A stretch of DNA of 64,000 bases from Allobosea sp. UNC402CLCol (GTDB lineage Bacteria; Pseudomonadota; Alphaproteobacteria; Rhizobiales; Beijerinckiaceae), in the NCBI RefSeq assembly GCF_000745475.1, contig NZ_KN050692.1, positions 1 to 64,000 on the forward strand. The letters run 5' to 3'. The notes under the pieces were generated by a model. That model was not told the DNA's origin. It was given only the letters and a program-made list of their open reading frames with translations, and made no database searches. The position numbers and the translations under genes were made by a program. The first letter of the stretch is position 1. Each line of letters starts with the position of its first letter. Of this stretch, positions 36,038-45,387 are shown piece after piece.

Positions 36038-38211
36038 CCGCGCCCCGCCCCAGCGCCGCGGGCACCGACATGCGCGCACTCGTCTCGCGCGAGCCGGCGA
36101 CGCCGCCGGAGAGCCGCCTCGTCATGCCCGTGCAGTCCTTCCGGAGCTGGAAGGCATCGGACCGCCGCGAGCCGGCCGCTCCGCGCGACTGGAAGACGCC
36201 GTGGCTGAAGCGCCTCTTCGTCTTCGGCGGCGGGCTGGCGCTCACGGCCTATGGCGCCTGGGAAATGTACCATGTCGTGTCGGTCAGCCGCACGACCTCG
36301 CTGCAGTACGTCCTGCTCCTGCTGTTCACGATCAATTTCTCGTGGATCGCGCTGGCCTTCACCAGCGCGCTCCTCGGGTTCTTCGGCGTGCTGTTCGGCG
36401 TCGGACGGGCCGAGCGGGCCGAAAGCCTGAAGCATCGCACCGTCGTGGTGATGCCGATCTACAACGAGTCCTCGGCACGGACCTTCGCCGCGGTCGCCGC
36501 GATCCGTGAATCCGTCGAGGCGACCGGGCTCGGCGAGCATTTCGACTATTTCATCGTCTCCGACACGACCAATCCCGATATCTGGGTCTCCGAGGAGCGC
36601 GCCTTCCTGGCTTTGCGCGAGCGGCTCGGTCCGAATTCGCGGGTCTATTACCGCCACCGGCCTAAGAACCATCACCGCAAGGCCGGCAACATCGCCGATT
36701 TCGTGACGCGCTGGGGCGGGCATTACGAGCAGATGATCGTGCTCGATGCCGACAGCCTGATGACCGGCAGCTGCATCGTGCGCCTCGCCGCCGCGATGGA
36801 AAACGATCCCGACGCCGGTATCATCCAGTCGCTGCCGCTGATCATCAACCGCAACACCTTCTTCGCGCGGCTCCAGCAGTTCGCGGCGCGGGTCTATGGC
36901 CCGGTCATCGCCACCGGGCTCGCCATGTGGTCGGGCCGCGACGGCAATTACTGGGGCCACAACGCCATCATCAGGACGCGCGCCTTCGCCGAGCATTGCG
37001 GCCTGCCGGACCTGAAGGGCAAGCCGCCCTTCGGCGGTCATGTGCTCAGCCACGATTTCGTGGAGGCGGCGCTGATCCGTCGCGCCGGCTGGTCGGTCTA
37101 CATGCTGCCGGACCTGACGGGCTCCTATGAGGAAAGCCCGCCCTCGCTGATCGACATCTCCGTGCGCGACCGGCGCTGGTGCCAGGGCAATCTCCAGCAT
37201 TCGCGCATCATCGGCGCGAAGGGCTTCGTTCTGCCGACGCGGCAGCATTTCGCCACCGGCATCATGGGCTATCTCGCCTCGCCCTTCTGGCTGATGCAGC
37301 TCGTCGTCGGTATTCTGATCGTGCTGCAGGTCAACTACGCGCGGCCCGAGTACTTCACGCAGGAATTCACGCTCTTCCCGGTCTGGCCGCGGTTCGACCC
37401 CGAGCGCGCCTTGCGGCTGTTCGCGCTGACCATGGCGATCCTGCTGGCGCCGAAGCTGTTCGGCCTCCTGCTGACGTTGTTTAACAACAAGCTGCGCCGG
37501 GCCGGCGGCGGCGCCATCCGGTTGATCCTGTCCTCGCTGATCGAGGTGCTGTTCTCGGCCTTCTTCGCGCCGATCATGATGCTGATCCAGTCGGGTTCGG
37601 TCTTCCAGATCCTGCTCGGGCGCGATACCGGCTGGAATCCGCAGCGTCGCGACGACGGCTCGATCCCGCTCAACGACATCATCCGCCGGCATCGCACTCA
37701 CACGGTTCTCGGCGTGGTGACGGGCCTCTCGGCCTTCATGATCGCGACTGCGCTCTTTGCCTGGATGTCGCCGACGATCGTCGGTCTCGTTCTGGCGATC
37801 CCGCTGTCATGGGCCTCGGGCCAGCTCGGCATCGGGCTCTGGCTGAAGCGCCGCGGGCTCCTGCTGACGCCGGAGGAAGGCGATCCGCCATCGGTCGCCC
37901 TTCGCGCCAATGAATTGCAGACCGAGTTCGCCCAGGCCGGCTTCGACGATGCCGACGGGCTGAAAGCGATCCATGCCGATCCCGAGCTTCGGCATGCGCA
38001 TGAGCTGATGCTGCCCGACAGCCATCCGCGCCGGCGCGGCGAGATCGACCCCGAGCGCGCGGTGGCGCAGGCCAAGCTCGTCGATGCGGAGACGGTCGAT
38101 GACGCCGTGATCTGGCTGAAGCCCAAGGAGCGCATGGTCGTGCTGCATGACCGCGCGCTGATCGGCCTGCTCGCATCACTGCCGGCGGAGCGCGCCGAGA
38201 ACGCGGCCTGA
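36025..38211 (+). CDS. opgH: Glucans biosynthesis glucosyltransferase
   Basis: 728 residues. An inner-membrane GT2 glucosyltransferase that polymerises UDP-glucose into osmoregulated periplasmic glucans. The catalytic motifs VLDADSLMTG and RDRRWCQGNLQH (R/QxxRW type) lie in the cytoplasmic loop (about 140-380), with transmembrane helices before (LALTAYGAWEM, LLLLFTINFSWIALAF) and several after (from about 400). It is coupled to opgG. In E. coli OpgH also moonlights as a nutrient-dependent cell-size regulator; that is not implied here. Confidence 0.95.
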   Translation: MDVVTAPRPSAAGTDMRALVSREPATPPESRLVMPVQSFRSWKASDRREPAAPRDWKTPWLKRLFVFGGGLALTAYGAWEMYHVVSVSRTTSLQYVLLLLFTINFSWIALAFTSALLGFFGVLFGVGRAERAESLKHRTVVVMPIYNESSARTFAAVAAIRESVEATGLGEHFDYFIVSDTTNPDIWVSEERAFLALRERLGPNSRVYYRHRPKNHHRKAGNIADFVTRWGGHYEQMIVLDADSLMTGSCIVRLAAAMENDPDAGIIQSLPLIINRNTFFARLQQFAARVYGPVIATGLAMWSGRDGNYWGHNAIIRTRAFAEHCGLPDLKGKPPFGGHVLSHDFVEAALIRRAGWSVYMLPDLTGSYEESPPSLIDISVRDRRWCQGNLQHSRIIGAKGFVLPTRQHFATGIMGYLASPFWLMQLVVGILIVLQVNYARPEYFTQEFTLFPVWPRFDPERALRLFALTMAILLAPKLFGLLLTLFNNKLRRAGGGAIRLILSSLIEVLFSAFFAPIMMLIQSGSVFQILLGRDTGWNPQRRDDGSIPLNDIIRRHRTHTVLGVVTGLSAFMIATALFAWMSPTIVGLVLAIPLSWASGQLGIGLWLKRRGLLLTPEEGDPPSVALRANELQTEFAQAGFDDADGLKAIHADPELRHAHELMLPDSHPRRRGEIDPERAVAQAKLVDAETVDDAVIWLKPKERMVVLHDRALIGLLASLPAERAENAA

Positions 38212-38237
38212 GAGGTCGGCACGGCACCCCCCTTCAA

Positions 38238-38352
38238 CCCTCATCCTGAGGAGCCGCGTCAGCGGCGTCTTGAAGGATGCTCCAGGAGGTTCCGGCGACA
38301 TTTTGAGCATCCTTCGAGACGCGAGCCTTCGGCTCGCTCCTCAGGATGAGGG
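38238..38352. repeat. 115-base composite palindrome after opgH
   Basis: A perfect 17-base inverted repeat CCCTCATCCTGAGGAGC (38238-38254) / 38336-38352 encloses a second near-perfect pair (CGTCTTGAAGGATGCTC region against GAGCATCCTTCGAGACG at 38305-38321). The element sits between the convergent opgH and VOC genes, can form a long cruciform or hairpin and may end transcription from both sides. Elements with this core are dispersed in Hyphomicrobiales genomes. Confidence 0.7.
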
Positions 38353-38396
38353 CTGAGGGATTTCAGCCGGAAAGTCGTGGCTCTCCGTTGAGCCGT

Positions 38397-39278
38397 TCAG
38401 ACCGGCTCGAAGGCGACCATGCAGCCCATGGCGTCTTCCGCCTGCACGAAGAGCCGCTCCTCGTTCTGGATGAACGGAATCTCCGCAGCCGTCAGCCGCT
38501 CCGCCACCGCATCCAGATCCGGCACCGCGACGCAGAAGCCGAGAAAGCGCGCCGGCGTCGTATCGGGCTCGACCTGATAGGCGCCCTGCGCGGTTTCGGG
38601 ATCGAGCACGTCGAGGCGCCCGCGCGGCAGCGCCAGCACGTAATCCTCGTTGCCTTCGAGCACCTCGGCCCCGCCGCTGAAAGCGGTGAGGAAGGCGCGG
38701 TGCGCTGCCGGGTCCTCGGCCAGCATCACCGCGGACGACAATGCCTTGGCGCCGTTCGGATGCTGCTGGAACGCCGGATTCCAGAAATTCTGCGGCTCGA
38801 GCTGCCGGCAGACGAAGAAGCCGCATTCCGGCGCCTTCGGATCGGCGGCGAAGGCGAGCTCGAAGGCGACCCTGACCGTCGAACCGTCCGGCCGCTTGCC
38901 TTGCCGCTCGAAGAAGAAAGGTTCGTAGTCGCCGATTCCGGTGGCCTTGAAGGCGGCGGCGTCGGCCTTGGCGTCCGTGCTTTCCAGCACCAGCATCGAG
39001 AGCCCCTCGCCCTGCCCCGCCAGAGCGTCGCGGACGAAGGCGCCGAACGAGAAGGTCCGCTCACCGGCTGGCGGGATCGCGCCCGCATCGGCGATCGTCA
39101 CCAGTTCGAGGAAGGAGCCGGGGAACTGGACGATCCGATTCTCGGTGCCCCAGGGGTGGCGATTGCGCGCACCGACCCTGAAACCGAGCTTTTCGTAGAA
39201 GGCTCCCGCCGCGTCGAGATCGCGGACGCCGATGACGAGATGGTCGAGGCCGCGAGGCGTGGAGGCTGATGCAGGCAT
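38397..39278 (-). CDS. VOC family protein, glyoxalase-like
   Basis: 293 residues. The start GLDHLVIGVRDLDAAGAFYEKLGF and WGTENRIVQFPGSFLELVTI identify the glyoxalase-like VOC fold; a second repeat occupies the C-terminal half (FLGFCVAVPDLDAVAERL). Metal and substrate cannot be deduced. It converges on opgH across the palindrome and is followed, on the same strand, by nothing obviously related; it starts 75 bases from the yjfC-like gene end. Confidence 0.87.
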   Translation of the reverse strand: MPASASTPRGLDHLVIGVRDLDAAGAFYEKLGFRVGARNRHPWGTENRIVQFPGSFLELVTIADAGAIPPAGERTFSFGAFVRDALAGQGEGLSMLVLESTDAKADAAAFKATGIGDYEPFFFERQGKRPDGSTVRVAFELAFAADPKAPECGFFVCRQLEPQNFWNPAFQQHPNGAKALSSAVMLAEDPAAHRAFLTAFSGGAEVLEGNEDYVLALPRGRLDVLDPETAQGAYQVEPDTTPARFLGFCVAVPDLDAVAERLTAAEIPFIQNEERLFVQAEDAMGCMVAFEPV

Positions 39279-39352
39279 GGCAGACTCTTTCGGCAGGCTT
39301 ATCGGGCCGGAAGGCTAGCAATTCTTCACGGCGCGGTCATGTCGCGTCGCGG

Positions 39353-40522
39353 TCACGGCTCGATATAGTGCGGCAGGAAGCGCGAGGTGTTCTTCGTGAT
39401 CGGCGAGGCATCCTCGCGGACGCAAAGCCCGCAGGCCTGCGAGGCGACGAGCCAGGAGCCCAGCACCGCGTAATTGCCATCGGCCGAGAAGAGATTGGTC
39501 GCGGCATCCTGCAGGACATAGCCCTCCGCGCCATAGGGGCCGTCGTCGCTGTCGAGGACGCGGCCGCGCTCCATCAGCGTGACATTGGCGCCCTCGCGCG
39601 AATAGAGCGGCTTGCGGACGCGGCGGGCCGACAGCGTCGCGCAGCGCGGGTCGCCCTCGAAGAAGGCCGGCAGCAGGTTGGGATGGCCCGGCTCCATCTC
39701 CCAGAGGCAGGCGAGCAGGCCCTTGTTGGAGAGCAGCGCCTTCCAGGGCGGCTCGATGAACTGGCAGCGCGAGCCGGCCAGCGCCTCGCCATAGCGCTCG
39801 CGGAACAGCCATTCCCAGGGATAGAGCTTGAACAGGGTCTCGATCGGCTGGTTGGCGCCGTCGCAGAAGCGCCCGTCCGTGAGCAGGCCGATCTCCTCGA
39901 TATAAGTGAAACGCGCATCGAGGCCGGCCTGGACGGCGCAGTCCGTCAGATAGTCGACCGTGCCCTTGTCCTCGGCACTGCCCTCGACGCAGGTGAGATG
40001 CAGGCGATAGGGCGACGGCGTGCGCAGGCCGGCGAAGGCCGCGATCAGCCGCTCGTGCAGGGAGTTGAACTGGTCGCTGCCGGGGGGAAGCGCGCCACGC
40101 GCCATCGCCTGCTCGAGCCAGTCCCACTGGACGACGCTCGATTCGAACAGGGCGGTTGGCGTATCGGCGTTGTATTCCAGCAGCTTGGCCGGCCCATGCC
40201 CGTCATAGGCGAGGTCGAGCCGGCCATAGAGATTGCGTTCGCCGCTCTGCCAGCTCCGCCGGATATAGTCCCAATACGCGGCTGGGATGGCGAGGCTGGT
40301 CAGGATCTCCTCGCTGGCGAGTGCCTTCTCGATGAAGGCGAAGCAGAGCTCCTCGATCGCCTCGGTCGGCGCCTCGATATCGCGCTCGATCTCCTCCAGC
40401 GTGAAGGCGAACGCAGCGCTCTCGTCCCAATAGGTCTCGTCGTCGATGGTGTGGAAGGCGAAGCCCAGCCGCTCGACCTGCGCGGCCCAGTCGGGACGGG
40501 GCGGAAGCGTGACGCGGCGCAT
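39353..40522 (-). CDS. yjfC: YjfC/YgiC-type glutathionylspermidine synthase-like ATP-grasp protein
   Basis: 389 residues matching the GSP_synth ATP-grasp family (YjfC, YgiC). Recognisable segments are YGRLDLAYDGHGPAKLLEYNADTPT, LYPWEWLFRERYG and the ATP-binding KPLYSREGANVTL. True glutathionylspermidine synthetase makes an amide between glutathione and spermidine; this short form has only the synthetase domain and its substrate is unknown. It is one base after the DUF1190 gene, forming a trio with it and DUF350. Confidence 0.88.
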   Translation of the reverse strand: MRRVTLPPRPDWAAQVERLGFAFHTIDDETYWDESAAFAFTLEEIERDIEAPTEAIEELCFAFIEKALASEEILTSLAIPAAYWDYIRRSWQSGERNLYGRLDLAYDGHGPAKLLEYNADTPTALFESSVVQWDWLEQAMARGALPPGSDQFNSLHERLIAAFAGLRTPSPYRLHLTCVEGSAEDKGTVDYLTDCAVQAGLDARFTYIEEIGLLTDGRFCDGANQPIETLFKLYPWEWLFRERYGEALAGSRCQFIEPPWKALLSNKGLLACLWEMEPGHPNLLPAFFEGDPRCATLSARRVRKPLYSREGANVTLMERGRVLDSDDGPYGAEGYVLQDAATNLFSADGNYAVLGSWLVASQACGLCVREDASPITKNTSRFLPHYIEP

Positions 40523-40523
40523 C

Positions 40524-41153
40524 TCAGGAGGAGGAATGCGAGGAGAAGGAACGGGCGATGGAGCCGAAGCCGCCCCGCGACGAGACGCGGGTCGTCGTGC
40601 TCACGCCGCGCGTGCTCGTCGGCGACACCGCGACGCTGCCGCCGGTCGTCGTCGAATAGGCGCGCGAGCGGCTGCTGCTCGAGGAACTGTTGCTGCCATA
40701 GGAGCCGCTGCCGCCGGATGACGAGGAAGAGGAACTGGCGGCGCGCGCCTGCTGGCATTCCGGCTGGGCGGAGCCCGGTGGGCAGGTAGCGGCCGTCGGC
40801 GGCAGCAGGGGCTGCGCCTGCGAACCGGCCAGGCCCCGCGCCAGCATGAAGCCCGCGAGCGCCGGGACAAAATACTGGGCGCCGCCGATGCTGGCGCTGG
40901 AACAGCCATTGGCGCCGTACTGCGCCTCGCATTCGTTCTGATTGTTGAACTTCGGCGCATCCTTGAGGCGTGTGGCGGTCGCTTCGGAGAAGGCGGTCTC
41001 GCATTGTTGCGCGCTGAGCTGCCCGCCGGCGCGGCAATCGCTCAGGCTGTTATAGACGAGGCTTTCCTGGGTTTCCTCGCTGGAGCGTGGCCAGAACGAG
41101 GCGACGAGCACGACGCCGACCGCGGCCAGCCCGATCTGTGTCGAGCGCTTCAT
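40524..41153 (-). CDS. yjfM: DUF1190 (YjfM/YgiB-like) protein
   Basis: 209 residues. An N-terminal signal/anchor (TQIGLAAVGVVLVASFW) is followed by the Cys-containing DUF1190 pattern (YNSLSDCRAGGQLSAQQCE, NNQNECEAQYGANGC) and a long Ser-rich tail. E. coli YgiB/YjfM show the same pairing with the adjacent ATP-grasp gene. The six or so Cys suggest a disulphide-linked periplasmic or envelope domain. Sequence outside the Cys core is low in complexity. Confidence 0.85.
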   Translation of the reverse strand: MKRSTQIGLAAVGVVLVASFWPRSSEETQESLVYNSLSDCRAGGQLSAQQCETAFSEATATRLKDAPKFNNQNECEAQYGANGCSSASIGGAQYFVPALAGFMLARGLAGSQAQPLLPPTAATCPPGSAQPECQQARAASSSSSSSGGSGSYGSNSSSSSSRSRAYSTTTGGSVAVSPTSTRGVSTTTRVSSRGGFGSIARSFSSHSSS

Positions 41154-41162
41154 GGCATGCCC

Positions 41163-41564
41163 TCAGATCGTCATGCTGGCCGCGGCCAGCGTACCCGAAA
41201 TCACTGCGATCACTGCCAGCATCGCGGCCGATGGCAGGCGGTCTTCCGCGATCTTCCGCGAGAGCTCCGGGATGACGATCCGCGCGAGGCCATAGGCCGC
41301 GAACTGGACCAGCATCGCCGCGACGGCCCAGAGCACGCAGTCCGGGATGCTGCTGGCCTGCGAGATCGCCTTTTCGAGCGGCACGGTGAAGCCGATGAGG
41401 TTGCCGCCCAGTGCGATCGCGGCCGAGAGATTGCCACCTCGGATCAGGGCGATCTCGTCATGGGCCGTCATGCGCAGATAGATCACGGCGAAGGCTGCGA
41501 TCAGCGCCGTGCCGACGACGAAATAGAGAAGGAACGCGGGCAAGCCCGCCATCGAGATCGTCAT
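41163..41564 (-). CDS. yjfL: DUF350 (YjfL-like) membrane protein
   Basis: 133 residues with four hydrophobic segments: FLLYFVVGTALIAAFAVIYL, NLSAAIALGGNLIGFTV, VLWAVAAMLVQFAAYGLA and AAMLAVIAVISGTLAAA. This is the pattern of the DUF350 two-repeat membrane proteins that head yjfL-type clusters. The gene is first in the trio, nine bases before yjfM. Function is unknown in all known members. Confidence 0.87.
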   Translation of the reverse strand: MTISMAGLPAFLLYFVVGTALIAAFAVIYLRMTAHDEIALIRGGNLSAAIALGGNLIGFTVPLEKAISQASSIPDCVLWAVAAMLVQFAAYGLARIVIPELSRKIAEDRLPSAAMLAVIAVISGTLAAASMTI

Positions 41565-41676
41565 GCCCCCGCCCCCCAGTCCATCCGATGCCTCGCAGCC
41601 TCATCATAGGTGAGGCATTGTCGGGCACCAGCGAAGCTAGCCGAAAAAGCTGCGTCAGCCGTCATCTAAAACGAGG

Positions 41677-42067
41677 ATGCGCCGCATGAAGATCCGGGAA
41701 GCCCGCTGCAGCTGCGGCCAGTTGCGCATCACCTGCCGGGGAGAGCCGGCCATCGTCGCCCTGTGCCATTGTCGTGAATGCCAGAGGCGAACGGGCAGCG
41801 CCTATGGCGTGGCGGCTTTCTTCGCGCGGGAGGCCGTCGCCGTGTCCTGGGATCATGCTTACTATGACGCCTTGCCGATAGCGGCTTTCGCGTCCTGCAT
41901 CATTTCTGCCCGGCCTGCGGCAGCACGGTCTTCTGGGAGCCGTCTCACAGGCCGGAGATGATCGCTGTGGCGGTCGGCGCCTTCGCCGATCCGGCATTTC
42001 CCGCCCCGCGAAAGGCGGTCTTCGAGGAGCACCGCCATCCCTGGGCGGCGGTTGCCCTCGACAGCGA

Positions 42068-42071
<4 letters not shown>
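41677..42071 (+). pseudogene. GFA family gene broken by a frameshift
   Basis: The first part (41677-about 41880) encodes the N-terminus of a glutathione-dependent formaldehyde-activating family protein with zinc ligands CSCGQL and CHCRECQRRTG. It then leaves the family and stops at 41961. A different frame picks up the family from about 41873 to the stop at 42071, including HHFCPACGSTVFWEP, WAAVALDSD and a normal end. The frames differ by a net loss of one base (or gain of two), and an in-frame TGA precedes the second part. A true pseudogene or a sequencing error are both possible. It overlaps the pyrG 3' end by four bases. Confidence 0.85.
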
Positions 42072-43696
<1,625 letters not shown>

Positions 43697-43785
43697 GGGA
43701 GTTCACCTCTATCGCCACGGGTTCGATTCGCTAAGCGCATGCAGTGCAGTCCCGCCTTGCTCTGCGCGCTTGTCCACAAAAGAGA

Positions 43786-43803
43786 GGGCCGGTCGCCCGG
43801 CCC
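43786..43803 (-). terminator. Terminator 2 downstream of secG
   Basis: GGGCCGG-TCGC-CCGGCCC hairpin; on the minus strand it is followed by TCTCTTTTGTGG. The hairpin and its tail repeat the unit at 43822. Confidence 0.65.
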
Positions 43804-43821
43804 GTCTCCACACAAAAGAGA

Positions 43822-43841
43822 AGGGCCGGTTTCCCGGCCCT
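43822..43841 (-). terminator. Terminator 1 downstream of secG
   Basis: AGGGCCGG-TTTC-CCGGCCCT hairpin, followed on the minus strand by TCTCTTTTGTGT. It directly follows the secG stop and precedes a second copy at 43786, so the pair ends secG transcription before pyrG. Confidence 0.7.
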
Positions 43842-43848
43842 GCCCTGG

Positions 43849-44274
43849 TTACTGCTGCGGTGCCGCTGGCGGCGCCGGGGTCGGCGGCTGCGCGCCGCCT
43901 TGCGTCTGGTTCTGGAGCTGACGGAGCTGATCGAGCACGCCGCCGGCATTGGGCGCGCTCGGGGCGTTCGGCGCGGCGGGCTGGCCCGGAGTGACCGGAG
44001 CCGTCGTCGCCGGGGCGCCGTCGATGATCGAACGCTGCACGCGGCCCTGAGTGGCCATGATCGCGAGCACGATCGAGGTCAGGAAGAACAGGCCGGCGAG
44101 AATCGCCGTCGCCCGGGTCAGCGCGTTCGCCTGGCCGCGCCCGGTCATGAAGCCGCCGACGCCACCGCCGCCGGAACCCATGCCGAGCCCGCCGCCTTCG
44201 GAGCGCTGCAGCAGCACGACGCCGACGAGCGCGACGACGATGATCAGATGAATGACGATGAGAACGTTCTGCAT
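43849..44274 (-). CDS. secG: Preprotein translocase subunit SecG
   Basis: 141 residues. The two transmembrane helices (VLIVIHLIIVVALVGVVLL and ATAILAGLFFLTSIVLAIM) flank the conserved Gly-rich SecG loop with GLGMGSGGG. The C-terminal 60 residues are Pro/Ala-rich, typical of alphaproteobacterial SecG. It completes the SecYEG channel. ATG 44274 is chosen; the longer frame has no family match. It follows tpiA by 156 bases. Confidence 0.94.
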   Translation of the reverse strand: MQNVLIVIHLIIVVALVGVVLLQRSEGGGLGMGSGGGGVGGFMTGRGQANALTRATAILAGLFFLTSIVLAIMATQGRVQRSIIDGAPATTAPVTPGQPAAPNAPSAPNAGGVLDQLRQLQNQTQGGAQPPTPAPPAAPQQ

Positions 44275-44430
44275 GATCTCACGAAATGGGGATGGCGCGG
44301 GCCGCCGCAAGGGCTACCCGCTCCTCCTCGAAAGGTCGAGGCGAATTCGGCGGCGCACATAGCACGGGGTTTGCGGCTGCGCCACCCCTGAAGGTCCGCC
44401 GGCTTGCATGACCGGGGCTCGGATGACGCC

Positions 44431-45195
44431 TCAGCCGGCGCAAGCGCGCGCGATCGCCAGGAATTCCTCGGCCTTCAGGCTGGCGCCGCCGACGAGCGCG
44501 CCGTCGACATTCGCGACATTCAGCAGCTCGGCCGCGTTCGAGGGCTTCACCGAGCCGCCATAGAGCAGCCGGACGCCGGCCGCGGCGTTCTTGCCGACGA
44601 TCCGCGCCAGATCGCTGCGAATCGCGGCATGCATCTCGGCGACATCGGCTGCCGTCGGGGTCAGGCCCGTGCCGATCGCCCAGACTGGCTCATAGGCGAC
44701 GACCAGACTCGCGGCGTCGAGGCCTTCCGGCACCGAGCCCTTGAGCTGCCGGCGCACCACGGCCAGCGCCTTGCCGGCCTCGCGCTCGCCCTGCGTCTCG
44801 CCGACGCAGATGATCGGCACGAGCAATGCCTTGCGCGCAGCCTCGGCCTTGGCGCGGATGGTGGCGTTGTCCTCGCCATGGAGCGTGCGCCGCTCGGAAT
44901 GGCCGACGATGCAGAAGCTCGCCCCCGCATCGGCCAGCATCGCGGCCGAGACCTCGCCGGTGAAGGCGCCGGCGGGCTGAACGCTGCAATCCTGCCCGCC
45001 GGTCGCGATGCGCGAGCCGATCAGCGCGGCGGTGGCGGTGAACAGCAGTGTCGAGGGCGGGCAGATCGCGAGATCGACAGCGGCCTTGAGTGAGGCGTCA
45101 TAGCCGCGGGCGACCTCCGTCGCGATGGCGAGATCGGCCTTCAGCCCGTTCATCTTCCAGTTGCCGGCTACCAGCGGCCTGATGCTGCGCGTCAC
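44431..45195 (-). CDS. tpiA: Triose-phosphate isomerase
   Basis: 254 residues, a TIM barrel that interconverts DHAP and GAP in glycolysis/gluconeogenesis. The catalytic Lys (AGNWKMNG), His (IVGHSERR) and Glu (VVAYEPVWAIGTG) are all present, as is the phosphate loop (YGGSVKPSN). GTG 45195 has GGAGG six bases upstream. It is divergent from the ppiD-like gene. Confidence 0.97.
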   Translation of the reverse strand: MTRSIRPLVAGNWKMNGLKADLAIATEVARGYDASLKAAVDLAICPPSTLLFTATAALIGSRIATGGQDCSVQPAGAFTGEVSAAMLADAGASFCIVGHSERRTLHGEDNATIRAKAEAARKALLVPIICVGETQGEREAGKALAVVRRQLKGSVPEGLDAASLVVAYEPVWAIGTGLTPTAADVAEMHAAIRSDLARIVGKNAAAGVRLLYGGSVKPSNAAELLNVANVDGALVGGASLKAEEFLAIARACAG

Positions 45196-45387
45196 GTCGT
45201 TCCTCCGGAAATTGTGCTGTCCGGGCTCTATCAATGCCCGGCTGGCGCCGCAATCTCATGTGAACCGGAAACACGAAGCCGCCGCGGCGATTGCGGCTTT
45301 CGCCGCCGGTTCCTATAAGCAGCGCCGACAAAAACGCGCGCGGGCCCGTCTCCGCGCCACGAACGGGTTCAGGGAAAGACAGCTTCC

